64,000 nucleotides of DNA, taken from positions 1 to 64,000 of the forward strand of contig NZ_JWLC01000018.1 in NCBI RefSeq assembly GCF_000813745.1, read 5' to 3'. The notes under the pieces were generated by a model that saw nothing but the letters and a program-made list of their open reading frames with translations, was not told the DNA's origin and ran no database searches. The translations under genes were made by a program, and so were the position numbers. The stretch's first letter is position 1; each line of letters opens with the position of its first letter. The DNA comes from Leisingera sp. ANG-M1 (GTDB lineage: Bacteria > Pseudomonadota > Alphaproteobacteria > Rhodobacterales > Rhodobacteraceae). Below, piece by piece: positions 33,906 through 44,850 of this stretch.

Positions 33906-33921
33906 GAATCCGCGATGACTC
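33906..33921 (+). promoter_or_regulatory. Two GANTC sites in the ccrM upstream region
   Basis: GAATC at 33906-33910 and GACTC at 33917-33921 lie 56-71 bp before the ccrM start, 6 bp apart. GANTC is the sequence CcrM itself methylates, so the gene may sense its own product through promoter methylation, as known for Caulobacter ccrM. Confidence 0.5.
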
Positions 33922-33967
33922 ATCCTGTGGACAACCTAATGAGCGCAAAAATGCGCCGTGGTTTTGA

Positions 33968-35080
<1,113 letters not shown>

Positions 35081-35117
35081 GCCCCGGCTTTACCGAACAC
35101 AAAAGCCTATTGCAGGT

Positions 35118-35138
35118 GCCTGTGCTTGATGCACAGGC
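35118..35138 (+). repeat. Perfect small hairpin before the ccrM terminator
   Basis: GCCTGTGC (35118-35125), loop TTGAT, GCACAGGC (35131-35138). With the terminator immediately behind it, it makes a double-hairpin 3' end. Confidence 0.6.
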
Positions 35139-35148
35139 GCACACCTTG

Positions 35149-35175
35149 CCCCGCCTGTAGAAGGCGGGGTTTTTT
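35149..35175 (+). terminator. Intrinsic terminator after ccrM
   Basis: CCCCGCCT / AGGCGGGG stem with a GTAGA loop and six T. Confidence 0.9.
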
Positions 35176-35269
35176 GCGCATTTATACCAGGATGCGCTAT
35201 TCCCTGATTGCTGCAGGACCACTATCTGCAAGGGGAACCGTGGCTGCCAGTGGCGGAAAGGGATCTTTC

Positions 35270-36661
35270 ATGACCGAGACAGCGCTAGCACCGGGCGGAC
35301 GGGCTGCAACGGAAACAAACAACGGCAGCCAGAGCCAGGCTTCTGAAGCGGAAACCCGCTTTGCCGAAGCCGCGCTGGAGGCTCACAAGCGGCGCGGGCT
35401 GCAGCTGGCGGTGCGGGCGCGCTGGATCGCGATGCCGGTCATCGGCGTGTTCATCATCTTTCTCAACCCGGCCTGGGAGATGGTCTATTACCACGGCATC
35501 CTTGCCCTGTTATGCCTCAACGGCTGGTTCATCAGCCGGGCGGGCAAGGTCGGGCGCTCCAAGCTGGAACTGTTCCTGATCTTCCTAGATCTACTGATCA
35601 TGACCTTCGGGATGGTTGTGCCGAACCCGTTTGGCAGCCACGATATGCCGGTAGCGATGCAGTACCGCTTCGACAATTTTCAGTACTTCTTTGTCATCCT
35701 TGCGGCCGGCACCATGGCCTATTCCTGGCGCACGGTGATTGCGATTGGAACCTGGGGGGCAACCATGTGGCTGGGCGGGCTGGCGCTGGCTTGGTGGTTC
35801 TCCAGCCCGTTCCCCGGGCTTAGCGAAGCGGCGGACAACGCCTTTGCTTTTGATGCGCAGCTGGCGGAGTTCTTTGATCCTAATGATTTCGGTGTCCAGC
35901 TCCGGGTACAGGAGGCGGTGGTCTTTGTCCTGGTGGCGGTGACCCTTGGGTTTTCGGTGCGCCGCTTCAACGGGCTGCTGAGGAGCAACGCCAGCCTGGA
36001 GCGGGAGCGGGCCAACCTGTCGCGCTATTTTTCTCCCAACGTGGTGGACCAGCTGTCGCAGAATGACGAGCCGCTGAAGCAGGTGCGCAGCGAGAACGTG
36101 GCGGTTCTGTTTATCGATATCGTCGGCTTTACCCGGCTGTCGGCCGAGCAGGACCCGCATGACGTCATTGATCTGCTGCGCGAGTTCCACGGCCGGATGG
36201 AGCGCGAGGTGTTCCGCCATCACGGCACGCTGGATAAGTACCTGGGCGACGGGCTGATGGCGACCTTTGGCACGCCTGTGGCTGGCGAGCAGGACGCCAC
36301 TAACGCGCTGGCCTGCGCCCAGGCGATGCAAGCCTCGCTGGCTAAATGGAACACGGAACGCGCCCGCCGCGGCCTGCCGGAGATCCGCGCCGGGATCGGC
36401 ATCCACTATGGCGAGGCGCTGCTGGGAGACATTGGCGCCAACCGGCTGGAATATGCTGTGCTGGGCATGGCGGTGAACATTGCTTCACGGCTGGAGAAGC
36501 TGACCCGCCCGCTGCAGACCCGCATCGCCGTCAGCGAAGCTTTGGCTGACCAGGTGCGTGCTGAACGCGCTGGCACGGATCTGCTGGAAGGCGCGGCCCG
36601 GCAACCGGGTCAGGAGGTGCGCGGGCTGGATACGCCGATGACGGTTCTTACCTGGGGTTAA
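35270..36661 (+). CDS. Membrane-anchored adenylate/guanylate cyclase
   Basis: A 463-residue protein. An N-terminal region (about 50-235) has five or six hydrophobic helices and acts as a membrane anchor or sensor. A linking helix (ASLERERANLSRYF) leads into a class III cyclase domain (about 270-445). The metal-binding Asp residues are in VLFIDIVGFTRLS and YLGDGLMATFG, and GMAVNIASRLE is the transition-state block. The ATG at 35270 follows GAAAGGGAT. Second cyclase in the window; cAMP is the likely product by family frequency, but cGMP cannot be excluded. Confidence 0.87.
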   Translation: MTETALAPGGRAATETNNGSQSQASEAETRFAEAALEAHKRRGLQLAVRARWIAMPVIGVFIIFLNPAWEMVYYHGILALLCLNGWFISRAGKVGRSKLELFLIFLDLLIMTFGMVVPNPFGSHDMPVAMQYRFDNFQYFFVILAAGTMAYSWRTVIAIGTWGATMWLGGLALAWWFSSPFPGLSEAADNAFAFDAQLAEFFDPNDFGVQLRVQEAVVFVLVAVTLGFSVRRFNGLLRSNASLERERANLSRYFSPNVVDQLSQNDEPLKQVRSENVAVLFIDIVGFTRLSAEQDPHDVIDLLREFHGRMEREVFRHHGTLDKYLGDGLMATFGTPVAGEQDATNALACAQAMQASLAKWNTERARRGLPEIRAGIGIHYGEALLGDIGANRLEYAVLGMAVNIASRLEKLTRPLQTRIAVSEALADQVRAERAGTDLLEGAARQPGQEVRGLDTPMTVLTWG

Positions 36662-36664
36662 GGG

Positions 36665-37798
36665 TCAGCGCGGCTGCGGGTTCAGCGCCTTGTTGTAGGG
36701 GTGCCAGTCGGTGATTTCCGGGTAATAGGCCTGCCGCCAGCGCCGCACCCGCGGGTTCATCACCCGGCGCCACAAGGGCGGGATCATCGCGGCAACTGTC
36801 ATCACCGGATAGCCGTAGGGAAGCTGTGGCGCGTCCGCCTCGGTATAGTTCTGCAGCAGCGGAAAGCGGCGGTTGGGCTTGTAGTGGTGGTCCGAGTGGC
36901 GCTGCAGGTTGATCAGCAGCCAGTTCGACGCCTTATGCGCCGCGTTCCACGAATGGCGCGGCTGCACCGGCTCATACTTGCCGTCGCCCAGATGTTTGCG
37001 GGTCAGCCCGTAGTGTTCCACATAATTGACCAGCTCCAGCTGCCAGATGGCGACGCCGGCCTGCACCAGGAACAGCAGCACGCCCGTCACGCCGCCCAGC
37101 AGCAGTGCCAGCAGCAGCATGGCGCCTTGCAGCGCCCAATAGCGGAAAAACGGGTTCGACAGATCCGTCCATGGGCGGTTTTTCTTGGCCAGCTTCTCTT
37201 TCTCCGCCCGGAAGGCAGAGTGCCAGCATTGCCGCAGCACCCGCGGGTAGAAGCGGTGGAAGCCCTCGTTATAGCGCGCAGTCACCGGGTCGCGCGGGGT
37301 GCCGACATAGCGGTGATGCACCAGCAGGTGTTCAGAGCGGAAGTGCGAATAAAGCACCATGGCCAGCAGAATATCCCCCAGCCAGCGCTCAACCCGGCTG
37401 GATTGGTGCATCAGCTCATGGCTGTAGTTGATGCCTACGGCACCGGTGATGACGCCGACACCAAAGAACACGGCGAACTTCTCAAAGCCGTTCAGGTGGT
37501 CTGCGCCGCTTACGTACCAGATCAGGACAAACAGCGTCACGAACTGCAGCGGCACCCAGGCAGCGGTCAGCAGCTTGTACCATTTAAGGACGCTGTCAGG
37601 GGTTTCGGGGTCGGCATTTTCCAGGTTGAGACCGAACATCCCGTCCAGCACGGCAAACAGATGCCAGGTTACCAGCGGCGGCAGGATCAGGGCCCAGCCG
37701 CCCTGCAGCGCAGCGATCCACGCCAGCGGCAGCAGCAGGAAGGACATCCAGAACGGCAGGGCGCTTTGCCAGCGGGCAAGGGTTTCGGGGGCAATCAT
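36665..37798 (-). CDS. alkB: Alkane 1-monooxygenase (AlkB family)
   Basis: A 377-residue integral membrane di-iron hydroxylase. All four His boxes are visible: HELMH (near 135), EHLLVHH (near 163), NYVEHYGL (near 266) and LQRHSDHH (near 307). About six membrane helices surround them. The ATG at 37798 follows GGGAG. No rubredoxin or rubredoxin reductase gene is adjacent, so electrons must come from elsewhere. Hydroxylation of medium-chain alkanes or a similar hydrophobic chain is the family-based call. Confidence 0.88.
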   Translation of the reverse strand: MIAPETLARWQSALPFWMSFLLLPLAWIAALQGGWALILPPLVTWHLFAVLDGMFGLNLENADPETPDSVLKWYKLLTAAWVPLQFVTLFVLIWYVSGADHLNGFEKFAVFFGVGVITGAVGINYSHELMHQSSRVERWLGDILLAMVLYSHFRSEHLLVHHRYVGTPRDPVTARYNEGFHRFYPRVLRQCWHSAFRAEKEKLAKKNRPWTDLSNPFFRYWALQGAMLLLALLLGGVTGVLLFLVQAGVAIWQLELVNYVEHYGLTRKHLGDGKYEPVQPRHSWNAAHKASNWLLINLQRHSDHHYKPNRRFPLLQNYTEADAPQLPYGYPVMTVAAMIPPLWRRVMNPRVRRWRQAYYPEITDWHPYNKALNPQPR

Positions 37799-37883
37799 GC
37801 CTGTGTCTCCCAAATCAGTCAGCGCGCGTTTGCGCCGACCCTATGCCCTAACGCTTAAAAACCCAATAGGAGCACGGGGGCAG

Positions 37884-38948
37884 TCAGCTGCCTTTGTGAA
37901 GATCGAAAGCCTTGCGCATCACAGTGGGCAGGCTGGAGGGCTGGAAGCTGTGGCGCGGGATCAGCTCCTGATCTTCAGTCGGGTTGAAACCCGCAGGCAG
38001 TTCTGCCGTCGTCACCTGCAGAATGAGGTGGAAATGGGTGAAGGTATGGCGGACTTCGCCGCCCAGATCCTGCCAGTCGGCCTCAAACGGCGGGTTCGGG
38101 GCCGGGTCGTCATTCCACTCCGAACCGGGCCAGCCGAGCATGCCGCCCAAGAGGCCCTTGTCCGGGCGGCGCTCCAGCAGCCAGGTCTCATCCGCCGATT
38201 TTGCCAGGTAAACGATGCCGTACCGCGTCGGCTTTGGTTTTTTGGGCGTCTTCTTGGGCAATTCTGCAGCTGTTCCTGCAACACGCGCCGCGCAAGGGGC
38301 GCGCCAGGGGCAAATGCCGCAGGCCGGGTTGCGGGGGGTGCAGATGGTGGCGCCCAGGTCCATCACTGCCTGAGCGTAGTCGCCGGGACGCTGTGCCGGG
38401 GTCAGCTCGGCTGCGCGGTCCTTGAGGACAGGTTTCACGCCGGGTAGCGGTTCGTGGATGTCGTGGATTCGCGACATGACCCGTTCGACATTTCCGTCGA
38501 GTACGGTTTCCGGCCGGTCGAAGGCGATGGAGGAAATGGCGGCGGCAGTATAGGGGCCGATGCCGGGCAGTTTCAGAAGGCCGTCATAGGTATCCGGGAA
38601 GCTGCCGCCGAAGTCTTCGGCAACAACGCGCGCGCATTTCAGCAGGTTGCGGGCGCGGGCGTAGTAGCCAAGTCCGGCCCATTCGCTCATCACGTCGGCG
38701 TCTTCCGCCGCCGCCAGGTCCAGCACCGTTGGCCAGCGGCTGGTGAAGCGCAGGAAATACTCCTTGACGGCGGCCACCGTGGTCTGCTGCAGCATCACCT
38801 CGCTGAGCCAGACCTTATAGGGATCGGGGCGCGCGCCGGCCGTGCGCTCCGCCGGGCCGATCCGCCAGGGCATCGCACGGGCATGCACGTCGTACCAGGC
38901 AAGCAGGTCTCCGCTCATCGCGGCGGAATCGCTGTTCAAGTCACGCAT
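37884..38948 (-). CDS. mutY: A/G-specific adenine glycosylase
   Basis: A 354-residue repair enzyme removing adenine paired with 8-oxoguanine. It shows the catalytic-helix block WLSEVMLQQTTV, the helix-hairpin-helix LKLPGIGPYTAAAI followed by the catalytic Asp region, and the [4Fe-4S] ligands in CTPRNPACGICPWRAPC (C-x6-C-x2-C-x5-C). A C-terminal NUDIX-like domain (about 240-350) recognises the oxidised base. Divergent from dciA. Confidence 0.95.
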   Translation of the reverse strand: MRDLNSDSAAMSGDLLAWYDVHARAMPWRIGPAERTAGARPDPYKVWLSEVMLQQTTVAAVKEYFLRFTSRWPTVLDLAAAEDADVMSEWAGLGYYARARNLLKCARVVAEDFGGSFPDTYDGLLKLPGIGPYTAAAISSIAFDRPETVLDGNVERVMSRIHDIHEPLPGVKPVLKDRAAELTPAQRPGDYAQAVMDLGATICTPRNPACGICPWRAPCAARVAGTAAELPKKTPKKPKPTRYGIVYLAKSADETWLLERRPDKGLLGGMLGWPGSEWNDDPAPNPPFEADWQDLGGEVRHTFTHFHLILQVTTAELPAGFNPTEDQELIPRHSFQPSSLPTVMRKAFDLHKGS

Positions 38949-39032
38949 TCGTTATTCCTTGGCTTGCGGTTAGGCTGGCGCCTGTACCCGGGCTCTTTAC
39001 AATAGGGTACGCAGTCGAGCAAAAGCTAGATC

Positions 39033-39560
39033 ATGGCATTCAGGCGAAGCACCACACGCGGGTTTTCCCGGACCTCCAAGCTCCTCAGCGAGCAGATCCG
39101 CAAGGCGGGGGAAAGCCGGGGATTCGCGGTATCGCGCCTGCTCACCCATTGGGAAGAGATCGCCGGGCCGGATATCGCCGCAATGGCGCGGCCGGTGAAC
39201 GTGGGTTACGGGCGCGGTTCCTTTGGCGCTACGCTGACGGTGCTGACGACCGGGGCCAATGCGCCAATGCTCGAAATGCAAAAGGAACGCCTGCGCGAGC
39301 GGGTAAATGCGGTCTATGGCTTCAATGCCATCTCCAAGGTGCGGATCACGCAAACGGCACCGACGGGATTTTCCGGCGGCCGCGTGGAATTCAAGTATGC
39401 CCCCAAAGTGCAAGCTCCGCTTCAGCCAGACCCGCAGGATGCTGCGGAGGCCAGCAAGGCAGCACAAGGGGTGGAAAACGACGATTTGCGCGCCGCCCTG
39501 GAGCGTCTGGGGCGCAATGTGCTGACAAAACAGAAAACGCAAGGAAAGGGGTTCAAATGA
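39033..39560 (+). CDS. DciA-like protein (DUF721), replicative helicase operator
   Basis: A 175-residue DUF721 protein. The conserved region (about 15-100) includes LLTHWEEIAGPDIAAMARPV and the beta segment LTVLTTGANAPMLEMQ. The tail is hydrophilic and probably disordered. DciA proteins load or control the DnaB helicase in bacteria without DnaC. Its stop overlaps the next gene's ATG. Placement beside mutY and a DsbA-like gene is common in the family. Confidence 0.82.
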   Translation: MAFRRSTTRGFSRTSKLLSEQIRKAGESRGFAVSRLLTHWEEIAGPDIAAMARPVNVGYGRGSFGATLTVLTTGANAPMLEMQKERLRERVNAVYGFNAISKVRITQTAPTGFSGGRVEFKYAPKVQAPLQPDPQDAAEASKAAQGVENDDLRAALERLGRNVLTKQKTQGKGFK

Positions 39561-40228
39561 CCCGTCTCATGTCTGGTGTCTTTGCCGCGGTTGCGGTTGT
39601 TGCGGGCGGTTATGCCCTCTCAGGCTTCAACAGCCAGAGCAATCTGCCGCAGAACCCGCTGGTCGGCGCCGCCTTTGCGCAGGAAGCCGAAGTGGACACC
39701 TCCACCATCACCGAGATGACCCTGGGGGCCGAGGATGCGCCGGTCACACTGATCGAATACGCTTCCTACACCTGCCCGCATTGCGCCAACTTCCACAACA
39801 ACACCTTCAAGCAGTTGAAGGAAGATTACATCGACACCGGCAAGGTGAAGTTCATCTACCGCGAGGTCTATTTCGACCGTTACGGCCTGTGGGCGTCGAT
39901 GATCGCGCGCTGCGGCGGCACCGATAAGTTCTTTGGCATTTCCGACTTGATCTACAAGGGCCAGTCGGATTGGGCGCGGGCTGGCGATGCCTCCGCAATT
40001 GTCGACGAGCTGCGTAAGATCGGCCGCCTGGCCGGCATCGAGAACGAGCAGCTGGAAGCCTGCCTGCAGGACGGCACCAAGGCGCAGACCCTGGTGACCT
40101 GGTATCAGGAAAACGCCACCGAGCACGGCATCGAGGCAACCCCGTCCTTCATCCTGAACGGCGAGAAGGTTTCCAACCAGTCTTACGCGGACTTCAAAAA
40201 GCTGCTGGACGCTGAACTGGAAGGCTGA
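39557..40228 (+). CDS. DsbA-family thiol-disulfide oxidoreductase
   Basis: A 223-residue exported thioredoxin-fold protein. An N-terminal hydrophobic segment (about 5-22) serves as signal or anchor, with a possible cut after AFAQ near 40. The active site CPHC lies in YTCPHCANFHN (near 75), and the cis-Pro loop is ATPSFILNG near 195. It resembles the DsbA/BdbD-like group that oxidises periplasmic proteins. Overlaps the DciA-like gene by four bases; a strong terminator follows. Confidence 0.9.
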   Translation: MTRLMSGVFAAVAVVAGGYALSGFNSQSNLPQNPLVGAAFAQEAEVDTSTITEMTLGAEDAPVTLIEYASYTCPHCANFHNNTFKQLKEDYIDTGKVKFIYREVYFDRYGLWASMIARCGGTDKFFGISDLIYKGQSDWARAGDASAIVDELRKIGRLAGIENEQLEACLQDGTKAQTLVTWYQENATEHGIEATPSFILNGEKVSNQSYADFKKLLDAELEG

Positions 40229-40248
40229 GCAGATTTAACCGTCAAACG

Positions 40249-40281
40249 AAGAGCCCGGGTCGAATGCCCGGGCTCTTTTTT
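40249..40281 (+). terminator. Intrinsic terminator after the DsbA-like gene
   Basis: AAGAGCCCGGG (40249-40259) pairs with CCCGGGCTCTT (40267-40277), followed by a T-run. Confidence 0.92.
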
Positions 40282-40308
40282 GTTTTGCACATCAAATGCC
40301 AAGCAGAA

Positions 40309-41310
40309 TCACGGCGCAGGCGCGGTTTTCTTCAGCAGATCTTTCAAGGCCTCATCTCTGGCGATCTGCAATCTTACTGGCAGGGTGATCACCTTGGGGC
40401 GGAAGCTGTCTGGCAGGCGGACGGCATCTTTTTCGGTGGTGACCAGCTGCGCGTTCAGAAGTTTGGCTTCGTTTTCCAGCCGGTTCAGCAACGCGCTGGT
40501 CAGCGGCTGATGATCGTCCAAGGCCTCGGCCCGGGCAATGTCGGCGCCAAGGCCGCGAAGGGTGTTGAAGAACTTCTGCGGGTGGCCGATGCCTGCAAAG
40601 GCCAGCACCCGGGTGCCGTTCCAGGGCATGCCGGTCTGCAGCGGTTCCAGCACGCCGGTGAAATGGGGCAGGCCTTGCAGCTGGCTTCCCCAAGCCGATG
40701 TAAAGGCGTTCTGCGCGGGCTCAGGCCCCAGCGACAGCACAGCATCGGCGCGCTTCAGTCCGGTTGCAACGGGTTCCCGTAAGGGGCCGGCGGGCAGGCA
40801 GCGGCCATTGCCGAAACCGTGCAGTGCATCCACCACGATCAGCGACAGGTCCTTGGCTACTGCGGGGTTCTGGAAACCATCGTCCAGCACAATCACCGTG
40901 GCCCCGTCTGCGGCTGCAGCGCGGGCGCCTGCTGCGCGGTCCTTGGCTACCCAGACTTCGGCAAAGGCGGCCAAAAGCAGCGGCTCGTCGCCGGTCTGCG
41001 CAGCCTTGTGCTGCCCGGGAATGACCTGAACCGGCCCTTCCAGCGTGCCGCCGTAACCGCGGGTCACCACATGCGGTTCATGGCCGAGGTTGCGCAGGGT
41101 TTCCAGCAGCCAAATCACGGTGGGTGTCTTGCCGGTGCCGCCTGCATTCAGGTTGCCCACGCAAATTACCGGCACCCCGGGCTTTGCGGGATTACCCTTG
41201 GCCAGCCGCGATGCAGTGGCTCGTCCGTAGGCCCAGCCCAGCGGCGCCAGCAAAGCCGCCCGCAGATCAAAGGAGCCGGGCGGCTTGTGCCAGAAATCAG
41301 GAGCCCGCAT
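40309..41310 (-). CDS. lpxK: Tetraacyldisaccharide 4'-kinase
   Basis: A 333-residue inner-membrane kinase that phosphorylates the lipid A disaccharide precursor. An N-terminal anchor helix is followed by Walker A in [13 protein letters not shown] (near 60) and the family blocks [15 protein letters not shown] and VIVLDDGFQ. The ATG at 41310 gives the standard MRAPDFW start and overlaps the end of waaA by 14 bp. Operon with waaA upstream. Confidence 0.94.
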   Translation of the reverse strand: MRAPDFWHKPPGSFDLRAALLAPLGWAYGRATASRLAKGNPAKPGVPVICVGNLNAGGTGKTPTVIWLLETLRNLGHEPHVVTRGYGGTLEGPVQVIPGQHKAAQTGDEPLLLAAFAEVWVAKDRAAGARAAAADGATVIVLDDGFQNPAVAKDLSLIVVDALHGFGNGRCLPAGPLREPVATGLKRADAVLSLGPEPAQNAFTSAWGSQLQGLPHFTGVLEPLQTGMPWNGTRVLAFAGIGHPQKFFNTLRGLGADIARAEALDDHQPLTSALLNRLENEAKLLNAQLVTTEKDAVRLPDSFRPKVITLPVRLQIARDEALKDLLKKTAPAP

Positions 41311-42490
41311 GTGTGTCCTCGCGCTGATCCAGAAGGGTTTGGACCTTTTCCAACAGAGTATCGGCAGTAGCAGCGCTTTCGGTGACGCTCTGCCAGCCGG
41401 CCAGGGCCATCTCGGCGGCCTTGTCGGGAGCGGAAAGAGCAACGACGGCGTCGGCCATGTCGGCTTGCGTGCGTACCGGCTGAGCGGCGCCGGCATTGGT
41501 CAGCCGCTCATACAGCTCGCGGTGGGCATGGATGCCGGGCCCGTGCAGCAGGGCAGAGCCGAGCGCGGCAGCATCCAGCGGCGATTGCCCCTGGGAGGCC
41601 GGATCCAGACTGCTGGCCAGCAGCGCCACGGGCGAAAGCCGGTACCAGAGGCCGAGGTCTTCGCCGCCAGTTAGCAGCACCTGTGTCAGATCCTCGGGCT
41701 CATCGCCGTTTTCCCAGTCGGCAAAGGGCAGGCCGCTCTCCTGCAGCAAATTGGCGGCAGCGTCCAGGTCCTTGGGATCATCCAGGGCAATCACCAGGAG
41801 CAGCCGGTGCAGAAGCCGCAAGGCGGTCCGGTGCGTCTCCAGGATTTCCGGCAGCTCGCTGAGTTTGGCATGGGCCGCCAGCCAGACCGGGCGGCTGCCC
41901 AGAGACTGCTGCATTGCCGCCAGTTCATCGTCATTGCAGCCGGGCGGAATGGCAGAGACCCGCAGCTTGCCGGCCAGTTCGACCCGCTCGGCCGGGAACC
42001 CTGCCCGGACCAGTCTCGCCTGCACCGCCTTGGACGGGGTGAGAATGCAAGTCAGCCCGTCCAGCAGGCGCCTTCGCTGGTCGGGCAGCCAGCGGCTGGC
42101 GCGGTTCGGAACTTCATTCTCCAGCAGGTCGGCCAGCAGCACGCCGGTTTTCCGGTCGCGCAGCTGCTTCAGCATCACCCGGCGTGAGGGTGTGCCGGTC
42201 CAGATGCAGGCATCAGGCTGCCAGTGATCCAGGAATGCGCGGGCTTCGCTTGCGGTGTCTTCGGCCAGCGGGCCAATAGGAATATCACAGCCCACTGTGC
42301 CGGTCAGCCGCAGCCCGGGTTCCCAGCTGGCCAGCACCGAGAGATCCGGGCGCAGGCTTTTCAGGCGGCGGCCGATGTCGCAGAGCGCCAGATAGCGTTC
42401 AGGCGTGGTCGCGTGCACCCACAGCAGCTCGCCCTTGGGGCGGGGCTGCAGCACGGAGGAGCGGCTGGGAGCTGTGGGTCGCCGTTGCAT
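41297..42490 (-). CDS. waaA: 3-deoxy-D-manno-octulosonic acid (Kdo) transferase
   Basis: A 397-residue GT30 glycosyltransferase that adds Kdo to lipid IVA. The N-domain has [14 protein letters not shown] and a WTGTPSRR segment; the C-domain has [14 protein letters not shown] and the sugar-nucleotide loop. It is rather divergent and lacks the strong N-terminal membrane helix of enterobacterial WaaA. The start is uncertain: 42490 is chosen, 42532 possible, neither with a good ribosome site. Overlaps lpxK. Confidence 0.85.
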   Translation of the reverse strand: MQRRPTAPSRSSVLQPRPKGELLWVHATTPERYLALCDIGRRLKSLRPDLSVLASWEPGLRLTGTVGCDIPIGPLAEDTASEARAFLDHWQPDACIWTGTPSRRVMLKQLRDRKTGVLLADLLENEVPNRASRWLPDQRRRLLDGLTCILTPSKAVQARLVRAGFPAERVELAGKLRVSAIPPGCNDDELAAMQQSLGSRPVWLAAHAKLSELPEILETHRTALRLLHRLLLVIALDDPKDLDAAANLLQESGLPFADWENGDEPEDLTQVLLTGGEDLGLWYRLSPVALLASSLDPASQGQSPLDAAALGSALLHGPGIHAHRELYERLTNAGAAQPVRTQADMADAVVALSAPDKAAEMALAGWQSVTESAATADTLLEKVQTLLDQREDTHAGS

Positions 42491-42591
42491 CTGGTTCGAT
42501 CTGAATTTTCCGGCCCAAGGTATCTGCAACATGCGGGTTTGTCTGTGAAAACTTTACGTCTGACTGGAGCCGGGCTTAAGGCCGGGCGCAT

Positions 42592-43395
42592 TCAATGTCC
42601 AGCGATGCCGGGGCTGTCCGGGTCCAGCCTTGCCATCAGAGCCTGGTGCAAGGTGCTGTTGCCTGCAACCACACCGTTCAGCCGCGGATGGGGATTGTTG
42701 AAGCGCAAGAGGCTGGCGGTCCGGTCAGTGATGGCGCCGCCTGCCTCGCGGATCAGCAGATCGCCAGCTGCAATGTCCCACTCCCAGCTGGGACGCAGGG
42801 TCAGCATGGCGCCGAAGCGGCCGTCCGCGACCTTGGCCAGGCGGTAGGCCAGCGACGGCCGGTAGCTGCGGATGAACTCCGGCGGGGTGCCGTTCAGCCA
42901 GTGATGGGCCTGCAGGTTGGGTTTGGCTGCCAGCACCTCGGCGCTTGCCAGTTCGGTGTCCGTGGACACATGAATAGGCGTGCCGTTGCAGGCAGCGCCC
43001 CGGCCCTTGGCAGCGGTATACATCAGCTCGCGCTGCGGAAGGTAGATCACTGCAGCCGTCACCTCGCCCTGTTCCGCGACGGCAAAGGAATGTGCCCAGG
43101 TGCGGGAGCCTTCGGCAAAGCTGCGGGTGCCGTCGATCGGGTCGATGATAAACACGCGCTCGCAGGACAGCCGCGCCTCGCTGTCTTCGGTTTCCTCAGA
43201 CAGCCAGCCGTATCCAGGCCGCGCCTTGGGCAGCATGTCTTCCAGCATGGCATTCACGGCTAGGTCCGCTTCGGTCACCGGACCGGCACCGCCGGGCTTG
43301 TCCCAGCGTTTGGCCTCGGGCCCGGTGTAGCGGCAAGCGATGTCTCCGGCCAGTTCCGCCGCTTTCACAAGCAGGGAAAGGTCAGTTGCCGGCAA
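42592..43395 (-). CDS. Inositol monophosphatase family / 3'(2'),5'-bisphosphate nucleotidase-like
   Basis: A 267-residue Mg-dependent phosphatase. The metal sites are GPVTEADLAVN (near 38), WLSEETEDS, DPIDGTRSFAEG (near 85-96) and the final WEWDIAAGDLLIREAGG near 205. The long spacing and SEE motif fit CysQ-like enzymes as well as inositol monophosphatases, and the substrate cannot be settled by eye. It overlaps the end of the pmbA-like gene and precedes waaA in the same direction. Confidence 0.85.
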   Translation of the reverse strand: MPATDLSLLVKAAELAGDIACRYTGPEAKRWDKPGGAGPVTEADLAVNAMLEDMLPKARPGYGWLSEETEDSEARLSCERVFIIDPIDGTRSFAEGSRTWAHSFAVAEQGEVTAAVIYLPQRELMYTAAKGRGAACNGTPIHVSTDTELASAEVLAAKPNLQAHHWLNGTPPEFIRSYRPSLAYRLAKVADGRFGAMLTLRPSWEWDIAAGDLLIREAGGAITDRTASLLRFNNPHPRLNGVVAGNSTLHQALMARLDPDSPGIAGH

Positions 43396-44728
43396 GGGTC
43401 ATCCCTTCGACCAGCAGCGACGGAACCACAGTGGACAGATGCGTGCGGGCGTCATTGGCTGGCACAATCCGGCGCAGCATTTCGCGCAGGTTGCCCGCGA
43501 TGGTGCATTCGTTGACTGGATAGGCGATCTCGCCGTTTTCCACCCAGAAACCCGAGGCGCCGCGGGAATAATCTCCGGTGTTCGGGTTGATGGTGGAGCC
43601 GATCATCGAGGTGACCAAGAGGCCGGTGCCCATTTGCGCAATCAAGTCCTCGCGGCTGGCCCCGCCCTGGGTCAGCGCGATGTTCCAGGTTGAGGGCGAG
43701 GGCACCCCGCCGATGCCGCGGGCGGCGTTGCCGGTGCTTTCCAGCCCCAGCTTGCGGGCGGATGCCAGGTCTAGCGTCCAGCCGGTCAGCACGCCGTTGT
43801 CCACCACGGTGCGCTTGCGGGTCGCCAGGCCTTCACCGTCAAACGGGCGCGAGCCGGAAATGCGCGGGCGGTGCGGGTCCTCAATCACCGAAAGCGTTTC
43901 GGGCAGCACTTTCTGGCCCAGCGAATCCTTCAGCCAGGAGGAGCCGCGTGCAATTGCGGCGCCATTGGCCGCTGACAGCAGATGGCCGATCAGCGACGAG
44001 GAAATGCGTTCGTCGAACAGCACCGGGAAGCTGCCGGTCTTGGGCTTGCGAGCCCCGAGCCGCGCCACCGCGCGCTCGCCTGCGGTGCGGCCAATGTCCT
44101 GAGCACTGCGCAGGTCGGCCTGGAACGTGCGCGAGTCGCCGTCGTGGTCGCGTTCCATGCCGGTGCCGGTGCCTGCGATTCCGGTGGCCGACAGCGACCG
44201 GCCGGTCCGCTGGTAGCCGCCGGAGAATCCGTTGGTGGCGGCCAGATGCACTATATGGCGTCCGTAGCCGGCGCCTGCGGACTGCACCTGGGTGATGCCG
44301 TCGATCTCCTGGCAAGCAGCCTCGGCCGCCAGAGCATCTGCCTGCAGTGCCGCCGGTTCCGGCTCGCCGCTGGGGTCCTCCAGCTCCAGCGAAGCCAAGT
44401 CCCAACCCTGGGCCAGCTGCGATGGATCGGCAAGGCCGGTATAAGGGTCTTCGGGCGCTTCCTTGGCCATCGCAACGGCGCGTTCGGCCATTGCTGCGAT
44501 TGTCTCCGGACGCATGTCTGAGGAAGACACCAGCGCTTGCCGTTTGCCCACAAACACCCGCAGGCCCAGATCGGTGCCCTCGGACCGCTCCGCATGCTCC
44601 AGCTTGCCCTCGCGCACTTCGATGCTGAGGGAACTGCCCTCGGCAGCCATGGCATCGGCGGCATCCGCGCCGGCCTTGCGGGCGGCATCAATCAGGGCGT
44701 GGCAAAGCGCTTCGGGGGACTGGGTCAT
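43382..44728 (-). CDS. pmbA: TldD/PmbA family metalloprotease subunit (TldE/PmbA)
   Basis: A 448-residue PmbA/TldE protein, the partner of TldD in a zinc-dependent peptidase. The usual order is seen: EVREGKLEHAERSEGTDLGLRV cut as separate blocks near 35-60, ERAVARLGARKPKTG near 220, and RGASGFWVENGEIAYPVNE at 395-413. A HExxxH zinc site is absent, which marks it as PmbA rather than TldD. The ATG at 44728 follows GAAGGTG. No tldD lies in the window. Confidence 0.9.
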   Translation of the reverse strand: MTQSPEALCHALIDAARKAGADAADAMAAEGSSLSIEVREGKLEHAERSEGTDLGLRVFVGKRQALVSSSDMRPETIAAMAERAVAMAKEAPEDPYTGLADPSQLAQGWDLASLELEDPSGEPEPAALQADALAAEAACQEIDGITQVQSAGAGYGRHIVHLAATNGFSGGYQRTGRSLSATGIAGTGTGMERDHDGDSRTFQADLRSAQDIGRTAGERAVARLGARKPKTGSFPVLFDERISSSLIGHLLSAANGAAIARGSSWLKDSLGQKVLPETLSVIEDPHRPRISGSRPFDGEGLATRKRTVVDNGVLTGWTLDLASARKLGLESTGNAARGIGGVPSPSTWNIALTQGGASREDLIAQMGTGLLVTSMIGSTINPNTGDYSRGASGFWVENGEIAYPVNECTIAGNLREMLRRIVPANDARTHLSTVVPSLLVEGMTLAGN

Positions 44729-44795
44729 GGGCACCTTCTGTTCTGCTCCCTATCAGAGCTATCCAGACAAAGGCCTTGCCGCAAGAGCAGGCCGC

Positions 44796-44825
44796 AAAAA
44801 AGGGGCCGCCTGAAGCAGCCCCTTT
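44796..44825 (-). terminator. Intrinsic terminator after DUF2125 gene
   Basis: Read on the minus strand: AAAGGGGC, 11-nt loop, GCCCCTTT followed by further T. It ends the minus-strand DUF2125 gene before pmbA. Confidence 0.88.
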
Positions 44826-44850
44826 GCACAACCTGTCCGGGATTTGATGG

